In this document: piece by piece, positions 58,627-64,000 of the stretch
Layout: the number at the start of each line of letters is the position of its first letter
How positions within the stretch are numbered: the first letter of the stretch is position 1
NCBI RefSeq assembly: GCF_024399335.1
Contig: NZ_CP075339.1
Coordinates: forward strand, 1,364,001-1,428,000
Source: Leucobacter aridicollis
Lineage (GTDB): Bacteria > Actinomycetota > Actinomycetes > Actinomycetales > Microbacteriaceae
Direction of reading: 5' to 3'
DNA: 64,000 nucleotides
Made by a program: the position numbers and the translations under genes
The notes under the pieces: model-generated
Databases searched by the model: none
Seen by the model: only the letters and a program-made list of their open reading frames with translations
Told to the model about the DNA's origin: nothing

Positions 58627-59439
58627 CTAGGTCAGCTTCGTGATAAGGCGTTCACGCTCGAAGGTCTTTGCCACCGCGAGGAACACTGCGACGTCGATCG
58701 CGGCGATCACGACCACGGCGATGAGCGCGATGGGTGCGTCGAACAGCATGAGGCCCGTCGCCTGTCCGATGACGAGTGCGAGCACGGGCAGCAGCACGAG
58801 CACCGAGATCCCTTGCGCCCCCTGCACCGTTGTCGATCGCCCCGACACCGCGACAATCAGAGTGATCGCAAGAAACGCTATGACTGGCACGAGCAAGAAC
58901 ACGACGATCAGCCATGTCGGGTTCGGGAAGAATGTGCGCCCGACGACAGGGTTGCCGAGCACGTTCGCGATGACAGTGTAGATGGCGAACGATCCCCAGG
59001 TGATGACCACAGCGGGAACGAGCGACGCGAGTACTTTGCCGAGCACGAGTTCCCGGTTAGTGACGGGCGTATAGAGCAGGCCCTCGAGCGTGCGTCGTTC
59101 TTTCTCGCCGACGAAGCTTGAGCTTGCGACGACCGAAGCAACCATCACGGGGATCAAGAGAAACAGTGGCGCCATGAAGTAGGTGAGCGCCGCGTAGACG
59201 ACAACCCCGCCGGTGTCGAGGTCGGGTGGGAGCACGCCCTCCGGGATGTTGTCGAGGAATGCGTCGAGGCCGTTGACCGACGCCGTCGGTATCGGGCTCC
59301 TGCCGAGCAGCGCAATCGCCGCGGGGAAGATCGCGGCGAACATGATCGGCACAACAAGCAGCGGTGCGAGAGTCTGCTTGTTGCGGAGCACCTCGCTGAG
59401 GTCTTTGCGGGCGATCGTGAGGATCCTTTGGCGGTTCAT
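58627..59439 (-). CDS. ABC-2 type permease (NatB-like)
   Basis: A 270-residue membrane protein with about six hydrophobic segments. The N-terminus RILTIARKDLSEVLRNKQT and the SSSFVGEKERRTLEGLLYTP loop are typical of NatB/ABC-2 exporter permeases. The ATG overlaps the ATPase stop by 4 bp. With the ATPase it should export sodium, a drug or a peptide. It is shorter than E. coli-type YhhJ proteins because the large external domain is small. Confidence 0.9.
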   Translation of the reverse strand: MNRQRILTIARKDLSEVLRNKQTLAPLLVVPIMFAAIFPAAIALLGRSPIPTASVNGLDAFLDNIPEGVLPPDLDTGGVVVYAALTYFMAPLFLLIPVMVASVVASSSFVGEKERRTLEGLLYTPVTNRELVLGKVLASLVPAVVITWGSFAIYTVIANVLGNPVVGRTFFPNPTWLIVVFLLVPVIAFLAITLIVAVSGRSTTVQGAQGISVLVLLPVLALVIGQATGLMLFDAPIALIAVVVIAAIDVAVFLAVAKTFERERLITKLT

Positions 59440-60407
59440 CGTGCATCCTCCCGGTGTGTCTTGATGACGTCGAAGTAGAGGTCGCCGAGCGTAGGGGTTT
59501 CGGGCACAACGGCGCGGATCGCAGCGCCACCTGCCGCGAGCGTTGCAACAGCGGCCTCGACGGCGTGATCGTCTGCGACGGTGAGTGCCAGCGAGCCGTC
59601 GGGCTCCGGGATCGCCGTGCCCGCGCGAACCGCGTCGCTCACGAGCGCCGCAGCGGCTGCCCCAGTGATGCCCGAGTCCCCGAGCTGTACCGTGACTCTC
59701 TTGCCCGGCCAGCGGTCGTCGATCAGGTCGCCGATCGCGCCCTGCGCGACCATCTCACCGTGCATGAGGAAGCCCGCATCCTCGCACAGCTCCTCGAGCC
59801 CATGAAGCTGGTGGGTGCAGATGACGAGGGTCGTCTTGAGCGATGCGATCATCTGCTTGAGGTAGTCGATGAGCTCGAGCGACGCCTCGGGGTCGAGGCC
59901 AGCGGTCGGCTCGTCGAGAAACAAGAGCTCGGGCTCGTGGATGATCGCGCGGCCGACAGCCACTTTTTGCCGCATGCCTTTGCTCAGGGTGCCGGCAAGC
60001 GAGTTCGCCCTGTCGGCGAGGCCCAACACCTCGAGGAGCTCGGTGATGCGGCCAGGCAGCTTCGCCTTCGGCACGCCGTACAGCTCGCCCCAGATCTTCA
60101 GGTTCTCGTGCACTGACAGCGTCTCGTAGAGGTTCGTGTCGGTCTGCACGCCAACGCGCTCTCGCAGTCTGTCGCCAGACGCCTGAGTGAGCGGCTCGCC
60201 GAACAGTTCGACGCTGCCCGCCGTCGGGGCGAGCACCCCATTGAGGAGGCGCACGATTGTCGTCTTGCCCGAGCCGTTCGGTCCGAGCAACCCGAACGCG
60301 CGCCCCCGCCGGACCTTAAACGTCACGCCAGAGACTGCTTGGAAGTCTCCAAATCGCTTCGAGAGTCCCGTCGCGCTGAGCGCGGCTTGGGGCTCATTGG
60401 GATGCAT
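59436..60407 (-). CDS. ABC exporter ATP-binding protein (NatA-like)
   Basis: A 323-residue ATPase: Walker A GPNGSGKTTIVR, Q-loop near VGVQTDTNLYE, signature LSKGMRQKVAVGRAI, Walker B LLFLDEPTAGLDPE and switch His in VICTHQLHG. A C-terminal extension of about 85 residues follows, as in drug-export ATPases. GGAAGG is upstream of the ATG. A long inverted repeat lies 36 bp before the start and probably controls it. Confidence 0.93.
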   Translation of the reverse strand: MHPNEPQAALSATGLSKRFGDFQAVSGVTFKVRRGRAFGLLGPNGSGKTTIVRLLNGVLAPTAGSVELFGEPLTQASGDRLRERVGVQTDTNLYETLSVHENLKIWGELYGVPKAKLPGRITELLEVLGLADRANSLAGTLSKGMRQKVAVGRAIIHEPELLFLDEPTAGLDPEASLELIDYLKQMIASLKTTLVICTHQLHGLEELCEDAGFLMHGEMVAQGAIGDLIDDRWPGKRVTVQLGDSGITGAAAAALVSDAVRAGTAIPEPDGSLALTVADDHAVEAAVATLAAGGAAIRAVVPETPTLGDLYFDVIKTHREDAR

Positions 60408-60442
60408 GCGTTGATCCTTCCACCGTGGGCTCGTGCCCGTAA

Positions 60443-60470
60443 TGTACCACTGTATTACGACAGTGGTACA
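60443..60470. promoter_or_regulatory. 11-bp perfect inverted repeat upstream of the NatA-like gene
   Basis: TGTACCACTGT (60443-60453), six bases, ACAGTGGTACA (60460-60470). It sits between the YoeB stop and the ABC gene start. The first ten bases recur at 61077-61086 near the antitoxin promoter. Confidence 0.75.
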
Positions 60471-60536
60471 GAACGCAATGGGTGGGGTGGTGCTCGCCTG
60501 GGTTGCGATGTATTCGCGCTTTACTTGGCGTTCTCG

Positions 60537-60791
60537 CTAGTAGTGGTATCGGGCCTGCAGGATGATCACGAGGTCTCCCTCGACGAGGTACACGAGCCGA
60601 TGCTCTGCTGTGATGCGACGCGACCAGGCGCCTTGCGCTCCGTACTTCAGTTGCTCTGGCTTGCCAATCCCCTCGAACGGCGTGCGCAAGCATGCATCAA
60701 TGAGCGCGTTGATGCGTTTCATCGTGCGTCGGTCGGTGGCCTGCCAATAGAGGTAGTCCTCCCAGGCCGACCGATCCCACGCGAGTCTCAT
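60537..60791 (-). CDS. yoeB: YoeB/Txe family mRNA endonuclease toxin
   Basis: An 84-residue RelE-fold toxin, exactly the usual length. The residues known to matter in YoeB are present: Glu in GKPEQLK, the Arg pair in WSRRIT, and the terminal His-Tyr in ARYHY. It would cut mRNA at the ribosome when free of antitoxin. The ATG immediately follows the antitoxin stop, so the two are translationally coupled. Confidence 0.95.
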   Translation of the reverse strand: MRLAWDRSAWEDYLYWQATDRRTMKRINALIDACLRTPFEGIGKPEQLKYGAQGAWSRRITAEHRLVYLVEGDLVIILQARYHY

Positions 60792-61043
60792 CTACTCGCC
60801 CCGGTCGAGTTTGTGATCCTCGGTGTGGCCGCTCCGGGCGCGTTCGTATGAATCGAGAAGCCGTCGCGCATTCGCCGGGGATGCGAACAGGTAAGCGGTT
60901 TCTTGCCACGCCGCGTACTCGTCGGCGGGCATCAGCACTGCATTGCCCCGTCGAGAAACAATCTCTACCGCCTCGCGGTCTGCATTCACGCGCTCGATGA
61001 GCGGAAAGAGGGACCTGCGTGCTTCGCTTGCTGAGATTGACAC
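60792..61043 (-). CDS. yefM: YefM/Phd family antitoxin
   Basis: An 83-residue antitoxin from the GTG at 61043, which has GGAGG five bases upstream; the open frame to a TTG at 61064 is less likely. The N-terminal DNA-binding Phd/YefM fold is visible (ISASEARRSLFPLIERVN, then VEIVSRRGNAVLMPADEYAA), followed by a charged, flexible C-terminus that would wrap YoeB. A -10-like TACAAT overlaps a TGTACCACTG word just upstream, fitting autoregulation. Confidence 0.94.
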   Translation of the reverse strand: MSISASEARRSLFPLIERVNADREAVEIVSRRGNAVLMPADEYAAWQETAYLFASPANARRLLDSYERARSGHTEDHKLDRGE

Positions 61044-61076
61044 TGTGCCTCCGCTCGTCAACACGTACCGGATTAT

Positions 61077-61086
61077 TGTACCACTG
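61077..61086. promoter_or_regulatory. TGTACCACTG half-site at the yefM promoter
   Basis: Ten bases identical to the left arm of the inverted repeat at 60443-60470, overlapping a minus-strand TACAAT -10-like element. Known YefM operators contain a TGTACA core, so a YefM site is plausible. Confidence 0.45.
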
Positions 61087-61192
61087 AGGGTGGTCCGGCC
61101 TGGTCTGGCATTTGAACTTGAGCTGCGGCGCTGAATGGAACAAGGCGTCCCTGGAGCGCACTGCGTAGCGCAAAGGGTGCCGACCCTGCGAT

Positions 61193-61790
61193 CTGGATGC
61201 CAGGGTCAGGTTGATTGACCTCGCGATCCCGAAGCTGCGCACCGGGGGCTACTTCCGGAATGGCTGTTCGAGTGTCGCAAACGCGCCGGGGCCGCGCTGA
61301 TCGCAGTCGTCGCGAGCCGCTACCTTGCCGGCGACTCCACTCGCCGGATTGACAATCTGGTGAACACTATCGGGATCCATTCGCTGTCGAAGTCGCGGGT
61401 GTTCCGGATGGCGGACGGGGTGGGCGCCGTGAAGCGCTCGGGCTGCGAGTCGCGACGAGTGGGGCCGGGGCGGCCTGGAGCGGTATCTTCGCCGACCTTG
61501 TTGCTTGCGGGTTCGGCGAAGTCCGCCTGGTCGCCTCTGGCGCCCAGTCTGGTTTTGTCGAAGTGATCGCGGCGAGCCTGCTCGGCTCGGTCTGGCAACG
61601 CTGCCGCACCCACTACGCCGCGAACCTCATGATCGTCACCCTGCAATCTCTGTGGCCCGCGGTCAAGGTGATGCTGCATTCCGTCGATGATCAACCCGAC
61701 GTTGCCACCGTGAACGCCCAGTTCGACAGGCTTCCGGACCGCGTCGACGGGAAACTCCCCGACGTACTCCGCCTGACCCTTCAACAAATC
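61193..61790 (+). pseudogene. IS256-family transposase remnant
   Basis: Pieces of a mutator-type transposase in different frames. About 61193-61250: DLAIPKLRTGGYF. About 61252-61420 in another frame: PEWLFECRKRAGAALIAVVA, then STRRIDNLVNTIGIHSLSKS. About 61490-61790: SGFVEVIAASLLGSVWQRCR, then THYAANLMIVTLQSLWPAVK and LHSVDDQPDVATVNAQFDRL. The catalytic centre between these parts is largely missing, and the C-terminus with the catalytic Glu is absent. It is therefore dead. No terminal inverted repeats were found. Confidence 0.85.
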
Positions 61791-62001
61791 GACGGAACTC
61801 GAGCTACGCCACTGCCAGGGACTTGGCCAGTCCGCGCACGCTGTTAGGCGAGTTCTTGAGAGCGGAGCGGTTGAGCAACGGCCCGTGCTCGTGTTAGTTG
61901 CGGGTCGCGATCCAATGCGACCATCGTGCGAGTTTAGTCTGCGGGGGTAGTCTCATGAGCAGGTTTGGCCCTGTGTGTCTGTCGCTCTGGAACCTGGTGG
62001 T

Positions 62002-62580
62002 CTACCGCGAGGGCTCCGTCGGGGCCCTGGTGATGCCTTGGCCAGTCTCTTCGGCCGCGACGCGCATGAGTTTCTCGAGTATGTCCATGAGGTGCCGCTG
62101 GTCTTCTGGGGTGAGGGCCTGTAGGAGTTGTGACTCGCGTCGATTTCGCTCAAGAAACACCCGCTGATAGGTGCTTTTTCCGTGTTCGGTTGCGGTGTGC
62201 ACGACTGCCCGTCCGTCATGCGGTGAGGTCTCTCGGCTGACCATGCCGTCGGCTAACAGGGTACGCACGGCGGAAGAGACAGCTGCGCGGCTCATTCCCG
62301 TAAGGTCCGCGATCTCTGACTGGGTGAGTGGGCCGCAAAGAGTCAGAGTGAGCATGATGCGCTGGCCAGCGGTCGATAACTCGGTGCTGCGTGAGCCGTG
62401 CTCGGCCCGGGCGAACTCGCCCATTGTTCCTGTTGCGCGACGCATGCGCATGACGAGGCGCGATGCGTCGGCGTCGACTCCGGGGAAATGTTCGGGGAGG
62501 TGGGAGTACGCAAAGTGCGTGAACCACCAGTCGGGCAGTACCGCATCGTCGCGTTGAGTGCCCGCATCGTCAATCCACAT
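62002..62580 (-). CDS. MarR family transcriptional regulator
   Basis: A 192-residue winged-helix regulator with the core LTQSEIADLTGMSRAAVSSA, the recognition helix continuing to VRTLLADGMVSRETS, and the wing PHDGRAVVHTATEHG. An N-terminal extension of about 40 residues (WWFTHFAYSHLPEHFPG) is longer than usual. It is divergent from the amino-acid importer genes with a perfect palindrome between them, and so likely controls that importer. Confidence 0.9.
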   Translation of the reverse strand: MWIDDAGTQRDDAVLPDWWFTHFAYSHLPEHFPGVDADASRLVMRMRRATGTMGEFARAEHGSRSTELSTAGQRIMLTLTLCGPLTQSEIADLTGMSRAAVSSAVRTLLADGMVSRETSPHDGRAVVHTATEHGKSTYQRVFLERNRRESQLLQALTPEDQRHLMDILEKLMRVAAEETGQGITRAPTEPSR

Positions 62581-62677
62581 CGCGTCACCTTTCTGGGTTT
62601 CACTGATCGTATAAGAGGTGAGGTGTGTTGCGGTTGTGCCGCGAGGAACTCACTGCATAAATATAACAAACAAAGTC

Positions 62678-62693
62678 TTGACTAATTAGTCAA
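62678..62693. promoter_or_regulatory. Perfect 16-bp palindrome at the importer promoter
   Basis: TTGACTAATTAGTCAA. Its left end doubles as a -35 hexamer (TTGACT) for the plus strand, with TACTTT at 62703-62708 as a -10 candidate, 19 bp apart. It has the size and AT-rich centre of MarR operators. Confidence 0.7.
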
Positions 62694-62742
62694 AGGGTTG
62701 AATACTTTGAGGTGCCTGACTTGGGCTGCAAAGGAGGAACCC

Positions 62743-63678
62743 ATGACTATCAAACGATCACTGAAGATCTCATCGCTCGCGGCAGCTGCCGCACTCATGC
62801 TTGCGGGCTGCACCGCAACTGACAGCGGGAAACTGGCGGACGGTGGCGAAGGAGAGGGAACGAGCGCCTTCGCCCTGCCAACTGAGCTACGCGAACCCAC
62901 GGGCGAGTTCGGCTCGCTCAAAGACCTCGTCCCTGCTGATGAGGACGGTGTCTGGATCGCGGCCGGGTCGGGGCAGGTTGCCCCGCTGCAGTACGTGCCC
63001 GAGGGGAACAGTGAGATCATCGGCATTGTCGCCGATCTCACCGCGGAGTACGCGCACCGCCTTGGTCTCGAGCTCAAGATCGAGCAGGTCTCCGGCGGTG
63101 GCGTAATGCCTGGAGTTGAATCAGGTCGTTATGACGCTGCGCTCGCCTCGGGCGACTTCATCGAGCGGCGCGGGACGGCATCGTTCGTTGACATCCTCAA
63201 AGGTGGAACGGCGCTTATCGGGAATGCGGCCGCGCCGACAGACATCACTGGGGTTGACACGCTGTGTGGCCACTCGCTTGCGGTCACGATTAGCTCGATC
63301 CAGCAGACCCGCGCTGAAGAAGAGAACAAGACCTGCGTCGATGCGGGCAAGGACCCCATCGACGTGCAACCCTACGACACGGTGCAGGCGGCAGTGCTCG
63401 CTGTCCAGTCGCAGCAGGCCGAGGTTGCATGGTCCGACATCTCGCCGATCAACGTCATTCTCGCCGAGACGCCTGGTGTATTCGAGCTCGTGGGTGAGCT
63501 CATGTGGTACGCGCCGTATGGGGTGGCAGTCTCCGTTGACCGGCCAGAGATGGTCGAAGCGGTGCGTGCGTCGCTGCAGAGCATGCACGAAGACGGAACC
63601 TACCACGAAATTCTCGAGCGGTGGGGGAGCGAGTCTCTCGAGCTCGACGAGATCGTGGTTAACGGTTCAGAGTTCTAA
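62743..63678 (+). CDS. Amino-acid ABC importer substrate-binding lipoprotein (family 3)
   Basis: A 311-residue lipoprotein from the ATG at 62743 (AAAGGAGG upstream). The lipobox is MLAGCTA. The mature protein has the family 3 pattern: LTAEYAHRLGLELKIEQVS, VESGRYDAALASGDF, VQPYDTVQAAVLAVQSQQAE and YGVAVSVDRPEMVEAV. It resembles polar or sulfur amino-acid binders, but the exact ligand is unknown. The stop overlaps the permease start by one base (TAATG). Confidence 0.92.
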   Translation: MTIKRSLKISSLAAAAALMLAGCTATDSGKLADGGEGEGTSAFALPTELREPTGEFGSLKDLVPADEDGVWIAAGSGQVAPLQYVPEGNSEIIGIVADLTAEYAHRLGLELKIEQVSGGGVMPGVESGRYDAALASGDFIERRGTASFVDILKGGTALIGNAAAPTDITGVDTLCGHSLAVTISSIQQTRAEEENKTCVDAGKDPIDVQPYDTVQAAVLAVQSQQAEVAWSDISPINVILAETPGVFELVGELMWYAPYGVAVSVDRPEMVEAVRASLQSMHEDGTYHEILERWGSESLELDEIVVNGSEF

Positions 63679-64000
63679 TGACTACCTCCGTGCAACCGGC
63701 CCTCACCGGGCCGATTGAGGTTGACCTGACAACCCCCGACATCGGCCGACGGCGCCTGTCGTGGTGGATCTGGGGCGGTGTCGGCGCCGTAGTACTTTTC
63801 GGCATCGCCAGGTTCATGATCGTGACCCCGGGGTGGCAATGGAACGTGGTCGCCGAGTACCTTTTCAAGCCCGAGATTCTGCGTGGGGTGATGAACACCA
63901 TCTGGTTGACCGTGCTGTCAGCGATCACAGGGCTTGTCGCCGGCGGGCTTGTTGCGTTCCTGCGCATGTCAGAGAACCCCGCGTTCCGCCTGGCTGGCAC
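63678..64000 (+). CDS. Amino-acid ABC importer permease (HisM family), N-terminal part
   Basis: The frame from the ATG at 63678 stays open to the end of the window (107 residues visible). A polar leader of about 28 residues is followed by a first membrane helix (WWIWGGVGAVVLFGI) and then the entry motif of the family, MNTIWLTVLSAITGLVAGG, with VAFLRMSENP after it. It pairs with the binding protein directly upstream; the ATPase gene presumably lies beyond the window. Confidence 0.9.
   Translation, partial: MTTSVQPALTGPIEVDLTTPDIGRRRLSWWIWGGVGAVVLFGIARFMIVTPGWQWNVVAEYLFKPEILRGVMNTIWLTVLSAITGLVAGGLVAFLRMSENPAFRLAG

Overview
The window is high-GC DNA with strong G/C preference at third codon positions, many GTG and TTG starts, and actinobacterial gene families (a DUF3516 helicase tail, DUF3105 and DUF305 proteins, siderophore-interacting proteins beside exporter-fold ABC transporters). 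It fits an actinobacterium, most likely Microbacteriaceae; a Leucobacter-like genus is my guess, not a demonstrated assignment. No phage, plasmid, CRISPR or rRNA genes are visible.

Layout. 1-5.1 kb: tail of a DUF3516 helicase, a CaiB-type CoA-transferase with an acyl-CoA dehydrogenase, deoC, a GNAT acetyltransferase and an IclR regulator. 5.2-10.8 kb: a GntR regulator, an APC permease and a zinc alcohol dehydrogenase divergent from a PucR-type regulator, then a short Ppx/GppA phosphatase. 11-18 kb: a complete nucleoside import and salvage operon (BMP lipoprotein, double-NBD ATPase, two permeases, cytidine deaminase, thymidine phosphorylase), then tRNA-Gln(CTG). 18.3-28.3 kb: a large minus-strand siderophore locus (SIP reductase, binding lipoprotein, two FecCD permeases, FecE ATPase, two exporter-fold ABC half-transporters), divergent from a double-length AraC regulator that consists of two fused copies. 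28.9-35.4 kb: an oligopeptide importer operon preceded by an alpha/beta hydrolase. 36-39 kb: a MarR regulator and three membrane-anchored or secreted proteins (DUF3105, DUF305, a CatE-like double VOC protein). 39-48.6 kb: lipid and CoA genes (hydrolase, 3-hydroxyacyl-CoA dehydrogenase, acyl-CoA synthetase, hotdog protein, MFS) with two TetR regulators, an NAD(P)HX dehydratase and a secreted hydrolase.

48.6-54.8 kb is a second iron locus: two overlapping AraC genes, a second SIP protein and a pair of exporter-fold ABC proteins whose nucleotide-binding domains are degenerate in complementary ways, so that only one consensus ATPase site can form. 55-58.1 kb is a reactive-sulfur operon: a CstR-type regulator (CsoR family lacking the copper His) divergent from a tiny Cys-rich protein, thioredoxin, a second tiny Cys-rich paralogue, a CstB-like metallo-beta-lactamase/rhodanese/rhodanese protein and a single-domain rhodanese. 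Two perfect 16-bp palindromes lie in the divergent promoter. 58-64 kb: an SRPBCC protein, a NatAB-like ABC exporter, a YefM-YoeB toxin-antitoxin pair, a broken IS256-family transposase, a MarR regulator and the start of an amino-acid ABC importer that runs off the window.

The most interesting parts are the sulfur operon with its paired mini-proteins, the asymmetric ABC pair, the duplicated AraC regulator, and a series of perfect inverted repeats in regulatory gaps. All function calls come from reading motifs and from remembered family knowledge; no database search was run.
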